64,000 nucleotides of DNA from Pseudonocardia sp. ICBG1293 (GCF_020131355.1 NZ_JAHLEL010000053.1:186001-250000), one strand, 5' to 3'. Shown: positions 11,803 through 22,216, numbered from the stretch's first letter. The notes: generated by a model not told the origin, from the sequence alone. Numbers and translations: made by a program.

Positions 11803-13069
11803 GTGACCGTCTCCCCCGGACGCCGGCGCCCCACCGGGCCGCTCGCGTTCCTCGTGGTGCTGACGCTGCTCGGGCTGCCGGGGACCGCGCTCGCCGGCAC
11901 CCCCGCCACCAGCGGGCTGCCCGGGGCAGGCCGTCCCGCCCGGCCCGCCCGCGCGCGAGGAGACGGTGCCGGTGGCGCCGCTGCCCGTCCCGTCTCCGCC
12001 GGTCGGCGGGCTCGCCGGCTGCGGCGACGCGCACGCGGGCGCCGTACCGCCGCCCCCGGTCGGGGTGGCGTCCTACGTCGTCGCCGACCTGGACTCCGGG
12101 GCGGTGCTCGCCGCCCGTGCCCCGCACGCCCGGCAGCGGCCGGCCTCGACGATCAAGCTGTTGCTCGCGCTGGTGGTCGACGAGCGGCTGCCGATGGACC
12201 GGGTGGTGGTGGGCACCGCCGAGGACGCGAACGTCGACGGCAGCCGGGCCGGGCTCGGCCCCGGCGGCCGCTACACGGTCGACCAGCTGCTGCACGGGCT
12301 GCTGCTGTCCTCGGGCAACGACGCCGCGAACGCCCTGGCCCGCGAGCTCGGCGGGGTCCCCGCGACGCCGGCCGCGATGCGCGACGAGGCCCGCAGGCTC
12401 GGCGCCCTCGACACCCGCCCCGCGACGCCGGCGGGCCTCGACGGCCCGGGGATGTCCGCGTCGGCCTACGACCTGGGCCTGCTGCTGCGCGCCGCCCTGG
12501 AGCGGCCGCGGATCGCGGCCACGCTGACGACCCGGAACATCGCCTTCCCCGGGTTCGCCGACAAGCCCGGCTTCCTGCTCGGCAACGACGACCGGCTGCT
12601 CGGCACCCCCGGCTTCCTCGGCGGGAAGAACGGCTTCACCGATGCCGCCCGGCACACCTTCGTCGGCGCGATGGAGCGTGACGGGCGGCGGCTGGTCGCC
12701 GCCGTGGTACGCGGTGAGCAGCGGCCGGTGCGGATGGTCGGCCAGGCCAGGGCCCTGCTGGACTGGGGTTTCGGCGCCCCGGCCACGGGGATCGGGACGC
12801 TGGTCGGGCCGGGCACCACCGGCTCCGGCGCGGGCTCGGACACGCCCCCCGGCGCCGCGGCCCCCGGCGCAGCGGCCCCCGCGGGCGGCGCGACGGCCCC
12901 CGGGAGCGCGGACGGGAGCGCGGACGGGAGCACCGGTGAGGTGACGACGACCGGCGCCCCGGATGCCGCGGGCGCCCCGCCGGTCCCGGCCGCGGTGCTG
13001 GTCGGCGGGGTCGCCGCGCTCGCCGGCGTCGGGGCGCTGGTGGCCGCGCGGCTGCGCCGGCGTCGCTGA
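11803..13069 (+). CDS. D-alanyl-D-alanine carboxypeptidase (S11 family), apparent frameshift after the signal peptide
   Basis: S11 enzymes trim the terminal D-Ala from peptidoglycan stem peptides outside the cell. The catalytic part (frame of 11966-13069) has the SxxK motif (ASTIK), the SGN motif (SSGNDAANAL) and a third box reading KNG (GGKNGFTDAARHTF) where KTG is commonest, then an Ala/Gly/Pro linker and a C-terminal membrane anchor (VPAAVLVGGVAALAGVGALV) ending in RRRR. No signal peptide exists in that frame. One frame over, GTG 11803 opens a classic signal peptide (TGPLAFLVVLTLLGLPGTALA). Both frames are open across about 11861-11965, so one extra base there (or two lost) would separate secretion signal from enzyme. 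A start at GTG 11966 would give a protein that is not exported. Confidence 0.82.
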
Positions 13070-13120
13070 CCCGGGCACGGATACCGACGGTGCGGACGCC
13101 GACGGTGCGGACGCACGGAC

Positions 13121-13143
13121 CCCGGGGCGGCGCGTGCCCCGGG
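13121..13143. terminator. GC hairpin downstream of the carboxypeptidase gene
   Basis: CCCGGGGC at 13121-13128 pairs with GCCCCGGG at 13136-13143 around a 7-base loop, about 50 bases after the carboxypeptidase stop. No T-run follows. Confidence 0.5.
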
Positions 13144-13259
13144 ACTCTCCCCCGGCGCACCGTTCGTCGGGTCGACGTTCGTCGCGACCCCGCCCGGGAA
13201 CCCGCTCCGGCCGGCCCCGCCACCCCATCGCGGGAACGACGAGGGACACCCCTGTCGGC

Positions 13260-13284
13260 CATTCGCTTACCGGGTAAGCGAATG
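13260..13284. promoter_or_regulatory. Perfect 11-bp palindrome with 3-base centre
   Basis: CATTCGCTTAC at 13260-13270 is exactly complementary to GTAAGCGAATG at 13274-13284 around CGG. It is clearly richer in A/T than its surroundings. The central TTACCGGGTAA would suit a TetR- or MarR-type operator, but both flanking genes point toward it, so a regulatory role for them is not obvious. It might instead be a terminator or a mobile repeat. Confidence 0.45.
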
Positions 13285-13494
13285 TCGTCCCCACAGCCCG
13301 GGGACGGGCGGCGGCGTCGGCTCCGCTCGGCGCCCCACGGACCGGCAGGCAGCCGCCGCGGGGCCGTGACCCGGTGCACGGCCCCGCAGTGCGACGACCC
13401 GACTCACGCCCCCGCGGAGCGCACTGCTCGTCGCACGATCCCGCGGAGCGCGGCCCGCCACACGGTCCCGCGCGTAGCGCCCGGGTCAGCCCCG

Positions 13495-14562
13495 TCAGCG
13501 CCGCCGGCGCCCCAGGGCCCGCAGGCCGAGTGCGCCGCCGATCAGCCCCGCGGTCACCAGGCCCGCCGAGGCCAGCGCGCCCGGACCGTCCCGGACGACG
13601 TACTGCGGCCGGATGATCGCCGGGGCCGGGAGGTCACGCGGGCCCTGGTCGTTCTCCTCGGCGCTCGCCGCCCACGCGGTGACGAACAGCAGGAACCGCG
13701 AGGTGAAGAAGATGAAGACCAGCAGACCGAGGATCGAGCCGAAGGCGGCGCCCGCCGCCGAGTTCGTGACCGAGCCGAGGTAGAGCACCATCGCCCGCTG
13801 CAGGATCGCGAACCCGATCGCACCGATCAGTGCCGCCCTGGCCGCGCTGCGCAGCGACACGGGTTCACGGGGCAGGCGGGCGATCACCCAGAGGAACACC
13901 AGCCAGTTGCCGGCCAGCACGAGCAGGAACGAGGCGATGCTCAGCAGCACCCGGGCCCACGTCGCCTCGCCGAGGCCGACGAGGTCGAGCAGGAACCGGC
14001 CCGCCGCGCCACCGATCGAGGAGATCGCGAACGACAGCACCAGGGCCAGCCCCAGCCCCAGCAGGGCGAGCAGGTCGAACGCCAGCCGCTTGATCATCGG
14101 CGGGGCGTCGTCGCGCTGCCCCCACTGCTCGGTGAGCGCCTCGCGCAGGTTGCTCATCCAGCCGATGCCCGAGTACAGCGCGCCGACCAGACCGATCAGA
14201 CCGATGGCCCCGGCCCGGTCGATCGCGGTCTGCACGATCCCGCCGAGCAGCTCGCCGATCTGTCCCGGCGCGGCCGACTGGATCGAGGCCTGGAGCGACC
14301 CGAGCAGCTCCTCGTTGCCGCGCAGGACGAACCCGGCGGCGGCGAACGCCACCATCAGCAGCGGTACCAGCGCCAGGATCGAGAAGTAGGTGATCGCCGC
14401 GGCGTAGTGGTCACCGTGGTTCTCGGTGTAACGCTCCCCGGCCCGGACCAGGTGGTCCAGCCACGGATGCTTCTCCCGCTGGCGGTCGAGGAAGGTGTCG
14501 GTCTCCTCCTCGTCGGTCTCCAGCCGGTGCGCGATCGTGGCGGCGCGGTTCTCGGCCATCAT
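13495..14562 (-). CDS. YihY/BrkB family inner-membrane protein
   Basis: A 355-residue protein with six or seven membrane helices. The conserved opening ENHGDHYAAAITYFSILALVPLLM (about residues 45-70) and the stretch GALYSGIGWMSNLREALTEQWG are hallmarks of the YihY/BrkB (Virul_fac_BrkB) family, whose members are possible transporters of unknown substrate; the old 'ribonuclease BN' name is a misassignment. The last helix is followed by RRRR. Two adjacent ATG codons (14562, 14559) follow CGGGGGA; either could be the start. It lies 41 bases after trpS on the same strand. Confidence 0.88.
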   Translation of the reverse strand: MMAENRAATIAHRLETDEEETDTFLDRQREKHPWLDHLVRAGERYTENHGDHYAAAITYFSILALVPLLMVAFAAAGFVLRGNEELLGSLQASIQSAAPGQIGELLGGIVQTAIDRAGAIGLIGLVGALYSGIGWMSNLREALTEQWGQRDDAPPMIKRLAFDLLALLGLGLALVLSFAISSIGGAAGRFLLDLVGLGEATWARVLLSIASFLLVLAGNWLVFLWVIARLPREPVSLRSAARAALIGAIGFAILQRAMVLYLGSVTNSAAGAAFGSILGLLVFIFFTSRFLLFVTAWAASAEENDQGPRDLPAPAIIRPQYVVRDGPGALASAGLVTAGLIGGALGLRALGRRRR

Positions 14563-14602
14563 TCCCCCGGTTCGGTGGTGCTCCCCGCCCCGGGCGCACG
14601 GC

Positions 14603-15631
<1,029 letters not shown>

Positions 15632-15641
15632 CTACCGGCGC

Positions 15642-16544
15642 TCACCTCGGGCGCACCGGGGACACCGAGTCCCGGGCGAACGGCTGCCCGCACTGCTCAC
15701 AGTCCAGGCGCACCCGCAGCGGCTCCCCGCACGCCCGGTGGCGGATCGTGAGATCGATCGGGACGCCCTCCTCGGCGCACCACCGGTGGGACCACTCGAC
15801 CAGGCAGGCGTGGATCGGGAAGCAGGCGCGCCCCTTGTCGGTGAGGCGGTACTCGCCGTCGCCGCTGCGGCTGAGCACCCCGAGCGCGACGAACCGGCGC
15901 AGCCGGTCCGACAGCACCTCCGGGGAGATCGCGAGCTCGTGGGCGAAGCCGGTGAACGCCCGGATCCCGATGAGCGCGGCACCGACGACGGTCGCGCCCC
16001 ACCGGTCACCGATGATCTCCATCGCGCCGGGCAGGAACGACAGCGGGTCCTCGGGAAGGGTGCCGCGGGTGCGCCGCGGGTGCCTGCGGGCCAGCAGCTC
16101 CAGCCCCGGTGCGCACGCCGCACGCTCGACCTCGGTGTCCCGCGGACCGACCGCGCTGCCGCAGGCCGCACAGCACACCCGCACCCGGGTGGGGCGCCCG
16201 CAGTCGCGGTGCACGATCTCGGGCAGCGGGACCTCCCGCGGCACCCAGCTCTTCTCCCAGTCCCAGGTGCAGATCAGCAGTTTCCAGATGTCCCCGCCGC
16301 GCTCGGTGAGGCCGTAGCCGCGGCGTTCACGGCCGCCGTCGACATAGGTGCGGGGCTCCAGCAGACCGGCCTCGACGAGTCCCCGGAGCCGCGCCGACAG
16401 TGTCGCGTCGGAGATGTTCAGGGTCTCCCGCCACCCGGCGTACCGGGTCACCCCGAGGAAGGCGCGCTGCAGGATCAGCAGCGTCCAGGTGTCGGCGAGC
16501 AGGCCGAGACCGCGCCCCACGGCGCCCAGCTCCTGCGGCCGCAC
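15642..16544 (-). CDS. Tandem HxlR-type regulator with two zinc-ribbon-like segments
   Basis: A 300-residue protein made of two homologous halves. Each half begins with an HxlR winged helix-turn-helix (first: LGLLADTWTLLILQRAFLGVTRY...TLSARLRGLVEAGLLEPR; second: MEIIGDRWGATVVGAALIGIRAF...VLSDRLRRFVALGVLSRSG) and ends with a matching Cys-containing element (HRDCGRPTRVRVCCAACGSAV and HRACGEPLRVRLDCEQCGQPF). HxlR proteins normally act as dimers of about 110-130 residues, so this looks like a covalent pseudo-dimer with metal-binding or structural Cys motifs. GTG 16544 follows GGGAGG seven bases upstream. The target is unknown; trpS lies 16 bases downstream. Confidence 0.85.
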   Translation of the reverse strand: MRPQELGAVGRGLGLLADTWTLLILQRAFLGVTRYAGWRETLNISDATLSARLRGLVEAGLLEPRTYVDGGRERRGYGLTERGGDIWKLLICTWDWEKSWVPREVPLPEIVHRDCGRPTRVRVCCAACGSAVGPRDTEVERAACAPGLELLARRHPRRTRGTLPEDPLSFLPGAMEIIGDRWGATVVGAALIGIRAFTGFAHELAISPEVLSDRLRRFVALGVLSRSGDGEYRLTDKGRACFPIHACLVEWSHRWCAEEGVPIDLTIRHRACGEPLRVRLDCEQCGQPFARDSVSPVRPR

Positions 16545-16740
16545 CTGCTCGCCTCCCTTGACCTCGGACTGCTCAAGATCGTACCGTTGTCCTCACTCTG
16601 CCGATCGAAGCCGCGCCCGCGTGTGTGACTGTCGGTGGGGTGGGCCGGACGGGGGGTCGGCCCACCGGCCGGGGCGGGCGTCCTGCGGCAGCGCGGTGAG
16701 GGGGCTGCGGCAGCCGCGGGGCGTCGTCCCGGTCAGCTCC

Positions 16741-16920
16741 TCACCCGCCCGCCGGGTCCTCCTCGTGCGGCTCCGGGTCCGCGGGCTGCGGTGCGGCCTC
16801 GACGGTCACCACGCCCTTGTCGAGGTCGATCGGGCCCAGCCGCCACTGCTGCCCGCCCTGCGCGGCGTCCGCGTCCTCGTGCATCCGCTTCCGCGGGAAC
16901 ATCTCTCCGAGCACACCCAT
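16741..16920 (-). CDS. Small conserved-type protein, 59 residues
   Basis: An open frame from ATG 16920 (MGVLGEMFPRKRMHEDADAA) to TGA 16741. It has a short N-terminal hydrophobic/basic segment, a central WRLGPIDLDKGVVTVE motif and an acidic Pro-rich tail. The pattern recalls short actinobacterial proteins of unknown function (DUF6191-like) located near F420 or housekeeping genes; that resemblance is from memory and tentative. The ribosome binding site is weak (GGTGGCGGT). It lies just downstream of fbiC on the same strand. Confidence 0.5.
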   Translation of the reverse strand: MGVLGEMFPRKRMHEDADAAQGGQQWRLGPIDLDKGVVTVEAAPQPADPEPHEEDPAGG

Positions 16921-16992
16921 ACCGCCACCGTACGACGGTCGGCGGAGGTGCCGGTCCCGCGCGGCCCGGGGGCGGCGCGGGACCGGCCGGGA

Positions 16993-19647
16993 TCAGGCCG
17001 GGGTCAGCGGCAGCATCCGGGGACCGGTGCCCGTCGCCGGGGTGAGCACCCGGGGCTCGCCGCGGTAGGTCGTCGTCCGCTGCCGGACCGGACGCCCGGC
17101 GGCCGCGGCGATCGCGGTGAGCTCGGCGACCGAGCGCTCGGAGCCGTTCTCCGAGCCGGCCATCCGGGAGATGGTCTCCTCCATCAGCGTGCCGCCCATG
17201 TCGTCGGCTCCCCCGGCCAGGATGTCCGCGGCGAGGTCGTCGCCGAGCTTGACCCAGGAGCACTGGACGTGGTCGATCCGGCCGTGCAGCGCGAGCCGGG
17301 CGAACGCGTGCACCGCCCGGTTGTCGCGCTCCGTGGGGCCCGGCCGGGCGATCCCGGCCAGGTAGATCGGGGCGTTGTGGTGCACGAACGGCAGCGGCAC
17401 GAACTCGGTGAACGACGCGGCACCCGCCTCCAGCGACCTGTCCTGGATCGACGCCAGCGTGCGCAGGTGCCCGAGCCAGTGCCGGGGCTCGTCGACGTGG
17501 CCGTACATCATCGTCGAGCTGCTCGGGATGCCCAGCTCGTGCGCGGTGGAGACGACCTCGATCCACTGCGACGCCGGCAGCTTGCCCTTCGTCAGCACCC
17601 AGCGGACCTCGTCGTCGAGGATCTCGGCGGCGGTGCCCGGGATCGAGCCGAGCCCGGCGGCCTTCAGCTCGGACAGCCACTCCCGGATCGACACCCCGGC
17701 CTTGGCCGCGGCGGAGACGATCTCCATCGGCGAGAACGCGTGCACGTGCATCCCCGGCACGGCCGTGGTGACCGCGCGGACCAGGTCGGCGTAGAACGAC
17801 ACCGGCAGCTGCGGGTCGATGCCGCCCTGCACGCAGACCTCGGTCGCGCCGTCGGCGGCCGCCTCCGCGGCGCGCTGGGCGACCTCGTCGAGCGAGAGCC
17901 GGAAGGCGTCGGCGTCGCGCTCGCGCTGGGCGAACGCGCAGAACCGGCAGCCGACGTAGCAGACGTTCGAGAAGTTGATGTTGCGGTTGACCACGTAGGT
18001 GACGTCGTCCCCGTTGACCTGCCTGCGCACGTCGTCGGCGAGGTCGAGCAGGGTGCGCAGCGCGGGCCCGTCGGCGGTCAGCACGGCCATCGCCGCGTCG
18101 GCGTGCGCCGGGTCGAGCAGCGCCGCCGGGTCGGACGCGGCCAGGTCGAGCCCGGCGCGGACGTCGGAGTCCAGCCGCTCGGGCACCGCCCCGTGTCCGG
18201 CGCGCTGGTGCTCCAGCTCGGCGGCCACCTCGTCCCAGTCGCCGTAGACGTCGCCGAAGTCGCTGCGGCGGTCCTCGGTGCGCCCGGTGGTGTCGATCGT
18301 GGAGTTCAGATCGGTGCGCCCGGTCGAGGCGAACCCGCCGTCGGGCTCCTGCCACGACCGCCCCTGCACGACGGCGTCGGGCCGGGCGAGCCCGTCCGGC
18401 CCGGACAGCGCGGCGACGTGGCCGTGCAGCCGCGCGTCGATCCACGGCGACCCGGCGCGCACGTACTTCGGGTAGGCGGTGAGCCGCTCCTGCAGCGCGA
18501 AGCCCTCCGCCTCGGTGATCGCGGCGAGCTCGTCGACGGCGGGCCAGGGCATCTCCGGGGACACGTGGTCCACCGTCACCGGGGAGACACCGCCCCAGTC
18601 GTCGATCCCGGCGCGCAGCATGAGCGCCTGCTCGTCACCGACGAGGTTCGGCGGCGCCTGCAGCCGCACCTTCGGCCCCAGCACCAGCCGGGCGACCGCG
18701 ATGGTGGCGGCCAGGTCCTCCAGGTCGGCGTCCGGGTCGTTCGCCATCGCGGTGTCCGGCTTCGCCCGGAAGTTCTGGACGATCACCTCCTGCACGTGCC
18801 CGTGCGCACGGGCCGCGGAGCGGATCGCGAACAGCGACTCGGCCCGCTCGGTGCGGTTCTCGCCGATGCCGATCAGGATGCCGGTGGTGAACGGGACGCC
18901 GACGCGGCCGGCGTCGGTCAGCGTGCGCAGCCGGACCGCGGGCTCCTTGTCGGGGCTGCCGAAGTGCGGGCCGCCCTTCTCGAACAGCCGCTGCGAGGTC
19001 GTCTCCAGCATCATCCCCATGCTGGCCGCGACCGGCTTGAGCCGGGTCAGCTCCTCCCAGCTCATGACGCCGGGGTTGAGGTGCGGCAGCAGCCCGGTCT
19101 CCTCCAGGACCGCGATCGCGCACGCCCGGACGTAGTCGAGGGTGGAGTCGTAGCCCCGCGCCTCGAGCCACTCGCGGGCCTGCGGCCAGCGGTCCTCGGG
19201 GCGGTCGCCGAGGGTGAACAGGGCCTCCTTGCAGCCCTGCGCGGCGCCCTGGCGGGCGATCTCGACGACCTCGTCGCGCTCCAGGTACATGTCCTCGAGC
19301 TTGTGCGGGACGGTCGCGAAGGTGCAGTAGTGGCAACGGTCGCGACAGAGCCGGGTCAGGGGGATGAAGACGTTGCGGGAGTAGGTGACGACGCCGGGGC
19401 GGCCCTCCTCGACCAGCCCCGCGTCGCGGACCCGGCCGGCGTGGCCGAGCAGCTCGTCGAGGTGCTCGCCGCGGGCGGCGAGCAGCACGGCGGCCTCGGT
19501 GACGTCGAGGGTCGCTCCGTCCCGGACCCGGCGCAGGGCCCGGCGGAACGCCGAGGTCGTCGGGACGGGTTCGGCGGGTGCGGGGGTCGGGAGACCGACC
19601 GGCGGTACGGCCTCGGCCGGGACAGGGGCGGCAGGAGTATCGGCCAT
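16993..19647 (-). CDS. fbiC: FO synthase (CofG-CofH fusion) for coenzyme F420
   Basis: FbiC joins two radical-SAM enzymes that build the deazaflavin FO from tyrosine and 5-amino-6-ribitylaminouracil, the first committed step of F420 synthesis. At 884 residues it has the fused actinobacterial length. The N-terminal CofG half carries CRDRCHYC (Cys 101, 105, 108); the C-terminal CofH half carries CYVGCRFC near residue 560. Both are intact CxxxCxxC iron-sulfur motifs. ATG 19647 (MADTPAAPV) is chosen; GTG 19656 is three codons upstream. An IS630-like element ends 13 bases before this ATG, so the native promoter has been pushed about 1.1 kb away and expression may now depend on readthrough from the transposase gene, which has the same orientation. 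Confidence 0.96.
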   Translation of the reverse strand: MADTPAAPVPAEAVPPVGLPTPAPAEPVPTTSAFRRALRRVRDGATLDVTEAAVLLAARGEHLDELLGHAGRVRDAGLVEEGRPGVVTYSRNVFIPLTRLCRDRCHYCTFATVPHKLEDMYLERDEVVEIARQGAAQGCKEALFTLGDRPEDRWPQAREWLEARGYDSTLDYVRACAIAVLEETGLLPHLNPGVMSWEELTRLKPVAASMGMMLETTSQRLFEKGGPHFGSPDKEPAVRLRTLTDAGRVGVPFTTGILIGIGENRTERAESLFAIRSAARAHGHVQEVIVQNFRAKPDTAMANDPDADLEDLAATIAVARLVLGPKVRLQAPPNLVGDEQALMLRAGIDDWGGVSPVTVDHVSPEMPWPAVDELAAITEAEGFALQERLTAYPKYVRAGSPWIDARLHGHVAALSGPDGLARPDAVVQGRSWQEPDGGFASTGRTDLNSTIDTTGRTEDRRSDFGDVYGDWDEVAAELEHQRAGHGAVPERLDSDVRAGLDLAASDPAALLDPAHADAAMAVLTADGPALRTLLDLADDVRRQVNGDDVTYVVNRNINFSNVCYVGCRFCAFAQRERDADAFRLSLDEVAQRAAEAAADGATEVCVQGGIDPQLPVSFYADLVRAVTTAVPGMHVHAFSPMEIVSAAAKAGVSIREWLSELKAAGLGSIPGTAAEILDDEVRWVLTKGKLPASQWIEVVSTAHELGIPSSSTMMYGHVDEPRHWLGHLRTLASIQDRSLEAGAASFTEFVPLPFVHHNAPIYLAGIARPGPTERDNRAVHAFARLALHGRIDHVQCSWVKLGDDLAADILAGGADDMGGTLMEETISRMAGSENGSERSVAELTAIAAAAGRPVRQRTTTYRGEPRVLTPATGTGPRMLPLTPA

Positions 19648-19657
19648 GCCACCCACA

Positions 19658-20728
19658 CTAGTGTCGCGTAAACGATGTTCTTTGACCGGGTCGGCAGTGG
19701 TTGAGTAGGTGGTCTGCGGGTTTGGTCCAGATGAACGGGTGGCAGCGTTCGTTCCAGCCGTCGATGAACCGGCCGATCGCGCCGATCAGTTCTCTGACGC
19801 TGCCGAAGCTGCCACGGCGAATGGCCTGGCGGGTGATGACCCCGAAAAAGACCTCGACCATGTTCAGCCACGATCCCGAGGTCGGGGTGAAGTGCAGGGT
19901 GATCCGCGGGTTGCGGGCCAGCCAGGCCTTCACTGCGGGGTGCTTGTGGGTCGCGTAGTTGTCCACCACCAGGTGCAGCTTGCGCCGCGGGTAGGCCTTC
20001 GCGACCTGCTTGAGGAACCGCAGGAACTCCTGATGGCGATGCCGCGGCAGGCACGCCTGCTCGACCCGCCCGGTCGCGACCTCTAACGCCGCGAACAGCG
20101 TGGTGGTGCCGTGACGGACGTAGTCATGCGTCCGTTTCTCCGGGATACCGGGCATGATCGGCAGGATCGGCGCTGTCCGGTCCAGGGCCTGGACCTGGGA
20201 TTTCTCGTCGACGCAGAGCACGACGGCCTTGTCCGGCGGGTTCAGATACAACCCGACGATGTCGCGGACCTTGGCTTCGAGCTCGGGATCGGTGGAGAAC
20301 TTGAACGTCTCGGACTTCCACGGCTGCAGCCCCCACCGCCGCCAAATCTTGCCGATCCACACGTGGGAGATCCCGAGCTCGGCACCGAGCAGCCGTGACG
20401 ACCAGTGCGTGACTCCGAGCCGCTCAGGCGGCGGTTCCAGCGTGGCGAGCACGACCGCGACCTCGTCGATCACCGGCGGCCGGCCCGCCTTGGGCCGGTC
20501 GGCCAGCCCGGCGATCCCCTCAGCGGCGTAACGCTTCTTCCACCCGATCACCGTCGCCTTCGACGCCCCGACCAGTGTGACGATGTCCTTGACCGCCACC
20601 CCGTCCGCGGCCAGCAACACGATCCTGCCCCGTCGGGCCAGTCCCGCCGAAACCGACGAGGAACGCAGCCAGGACTCCAGCACCTCGCGGTCGGCGGCCG
20701 GAACGTCCACGGTCACAGTCAACGGCAC
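19658..20728 (-). CDS. IS630-family DDE transposase
   Basis: A 356-residue transposase with an N-terminal helix-turn-helix region ([20 protein letters not shown]...[12 protein letters not shown]), a Pro-rich linker and a DDE catalytic domain. D174 lies in [11 protein letters not shown]256 in [10 protein letters not shown] and E292 in [12 protein letters not shown], the IS630 pattern, with no disruption. It starts at GTG 20728. The stop is formed at the insertion junction: the element ends ...CGACAC and the TAG consists of the duplicated TA plus the next host G. It is probably functional. Confidence 0.9.
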   Translation of the reverse strand: MPLTVTVDVPAADREVLESWLRSSSVSAGLARRGRIVLLAADGVAVKDIVTLVGASKATVIGWKKRYAAEGIAGLADRPKAGRPPVIDEVAVVLATLEPPPERLGVTHWSSRLLGAELGISHVWIGKIWRRWGLQPWKSETFKFSTDPELEAKVRDIVGLYLNPPDKAVVLCVDEKSQVQALDRTAPILPIMPGIPEKRTHDYVRHGTTTLFAALEVATGRVEQACLPRHRHQEFLRFLKQVAKAYPRRKLHLVVDNYATHKHPAVKAWLARNPRITLHFTPTSGSWLNMVEVFFGVITRQAIRRGSFGSVRELIGAIGRFIDGWNERCHPFIWTKPADHLLNHCRPGQRTSFTRH

Positions 20729-20783
20729 AGCTCATGATCCCGTAAACCAGCCCGTGAGTAAAGTAACCTAGTTACCGCAACAC
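19661..20783. mobile_element. IS630-family insertion sequence, intact, about 1.12 kb
   Basis: The element is bounded by TA dinucleotides (19659-19660 and 20784-20785), the target duplication typical of IS630/Tc1-mariner elements, in a CTAG context. The termini are imperfect inverted repeats: GTGTCGCGTAAACGATGTTC at the left end against GTGTTGCGGTAACTAGGTTA read inward from the right end. It contains one full-length transposase gene on the minus strand. Removing the element and one TA rejoins the sequence upstream of fbiC cleanly, which supports a simple, fairly recent insertion. Confidence 0.85.
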
Positions 20784-20853
20784 TAGGTTTCACCGATCAC
20801 CACAGCGACCGTCGGTTTTCCGGCGATGGATCACCGTGGATCCGGGAATACGC

Positions 20854-21357
20854 TCAGGCCACCTCGGCGGGCGTGCCACCGGTGACGGCGACGAGCTCGT
20901 CGAACGTCGTCGGGAACACCGAACGGGCCACCCCGCCCGCCGCCCAGACCCGGTCGAACTCCCCCAGCGCGACGTCGACCAGGGTGCGCAGCGGCGCCGG
21001 GTGCCCGACGGGGGCGACCCCGCCGATGACCTGCCCGGTCGCCTCGCGCACGCGCTCCTTCGACGCCCGGCCGACCTGCTGCGCGCCGACCAGTGCGGCG
21101 ACCTTCCCGGTGTCGACCCGGTGTGCCCCGGAGGTGAGCACGAGCAGCGGGGCGCCGTCGGCGTCGAAGACCAGCGAGTTCGCGATCTGGCCGACCTCCA
21201 CCTCCAGCGCGGCGGCCGCCGCGGCCGCGGTGGTCACCGCGTCCGGCAGCAGCACCAGGCCCGCGATCGACGAGGGAGCGGCACCGGCGCGGCGCAGCGC
21301 CTCCTTCACGGCGGCGACGCGGGGGTGGTCGGCGGGGTGTTCGACGCTGCGGCTCAT
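20854..21357 (-). CDS. YbaK/EbsC-type aminoacyl-tRNA deacylase-like protein
   Basis: A 167-residue single-domain protein. Family features are HPRVAAVKEALRRAGA, a conserved motif QIANSLVFDADGAPLLVLTSGAHRVD and the segment GQVIGGVAPVGHPAPLRTLVDVAL, characteristic of the YbaK/ProX editing fold that hydrolyses mischarged aminoacyl-tRNA (often Cys-tRNA-Pro). ATG 21357 is in frame with ATG 21366 three codons upstream (MGPM); both are plausible. It ends about 70 bases from the IS right end and was the immediate upstream neighbour of fbiC before the insertion. Confidence 0.88.
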   Translation of the reverse strand: MSRSVEHPADHPRVAAVKEALRRAGAAPSSIAGLVLLPDAVTTAAAAAAALEVEVGQIANSLVFDADGAPLLVLTSGAHRVDTGKVAALVGAQQVGRASKERVREATGQVIGGVAPVGHPAPLRTLVDVALGEFDRVWAAGGVARSVFPTTFDELVAVTGGTPAEVA

Positions 21358-21403
21358 CGGGCCCATCCTGCCCCCGTCGCGCCGCACGCGCCGCCGCGAT
21401 TCC

Positions 21404-22216
21404 TCAGAGGACGGCGAGGACCAGCAGCACGACGACGACCACGGCCAGCACGCCGGCCACACCCAGCAGGATCCAGCGGTTGCGGCCGAGGTCCCCGCCC
21501 GGGGACCGGGGCCGGGCGCCGCGTTCGAACAGCTCGGCGGCCCGGTCGTGGGTCGGCCGCTCGGCCGGGTCGTCGGCGGTGAGGCCGTCCAGGACCGTCG
21601 CGAGCGCGCCGCCCACCGGCAGGGGCGGGTCCGCCGCCTCACGCAGGACGGCGCCCAGGCACCAGAGGTCCGCGGCCGGGGTGTCGGCGCCCTCGGGCGC
21701 GCCGGGCGCACCGTTCCCGCCGGGGCGCGGCCCCACCGCGCGGGCGAGGCCGACGTCGGTGAGCAGGGCACGGCCGTCGGCGGTCACCAGCACCGCGTCG
21801 GCGTCGAGGCCGCCGTGGGTGCCGCCGTCGGCGTGCACCGCGCGCAGTGCGGCCAGCACGTCCTGGCCGACGAGCGCGACCTGCCGGGGCGAGGGTGGCG
21901 CCGTCCCGACGACCGCGCCCAGCGGCCGCGCGTCCGGGTGCTCGGTGACCAGGTACTCGCGCATGTCGCCGGCCGAGGACCGGTCGGTGACCAGGTCCAG
22001 CACCCCGACGACCGACGGGTGGCGCAGCCGGCCGGCGGCCCGCACCTCGGTCAGCAGGCGTTCCCGCACCCCGGCCACCGCGGGCAGCGCGATCTCGGTG
22101 ACGGCGACGGTGCGGCCGGTGATCCGGTCCTCGGCGCGGTGGGTCGGCCCGAAGCCGCGCCGGTCCAGCTCGTCGAGCAGCAGGTAGCGGCCGCCGACCA
22201 TCCGGCCGGCGATCAC
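21404..22216 (-). CDS. Membrane-anchored protein-kinase-like protein with degenerate active site (pseudokinase)
   Basis: A 270-residue protein with a Hanks-type kinase fold outline: glycine loop LDRRGFG (about 17-23), beta-3 strand TVAVT (36-40), helix-C Glu (57), catalytic-loop region THGGLDADAVLV (133-144), TDVG (153-156), then a C-terminal lobe ending in one membrane helix (about 243-269). Key residues are missing: the beta-3 Lys is Thr40, HRD is replaced by HGG (134-136), and only the DFG Asp (154) remains. Phosphotransfer is therefore unlikely; a binding or scaffold role is an inference. The helix is the last element, so the kinase-like domain faces the cytoplasm. GTG 22216 overlaps the exonuclease III stop (GTGA), implying coupled translation. 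Confidence 0.8.
   Translation of the reverse strand: MIAGRMVGGRYLLLDELDRRGFGPTHRAEDRITGRTVAVTEIALPAVAGVRERLLTEVRAAGRLRHPSVVGVLDLVTDRSSAGDMREYLVTEHPDARPLGAVVGTAPPSPRQVALVGQDVLAALRAVHADGGTHGGLDADAVLVTADGRALLTDVGLARAVGPRPGGNGAPGAPEGADTPAADLWCLGAVLREAADPPLPVGGALATVLDGLTADDPAERPTHDRAAELFERGARPRSPGGDLGRNRWILLGVAGVLAVVVVVLLVLAVL

Larger units (their letters stand above)
13070..13494. other. 425-bp intergenic stretch with repeats and palindromes
   Basis: No convincing gene is present between the convergent carboxypeptidase and YihY genes. It holds a 15-bp direct duplication (two copies of GACGGTGCGGACGC, about 13086-13115), a GC hairpin at 13121-13143, an isolated AT-richer palindrome at 13260-13284 and, around 13387-13437, nested complementary segments (GTGCGACGA and TCGTCGCAC). 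Confidence 0.6.

Noticed and set aside
11966-13069. Simple GTG start at 11966 for the carboxypeptidase
   Set aside because: It would make an unexported enzyme although a signal peptide lies one frame over and a C-terminal anchor is present.
16348-19671. A long plus-strand open frame of about 1100 codons opposite fbiC
   Set aside because: It is the antisense shadow of fbiC: Arg/Gly/Val-rich, no domain, and the minus strand has two intact radical-SAM motifs.
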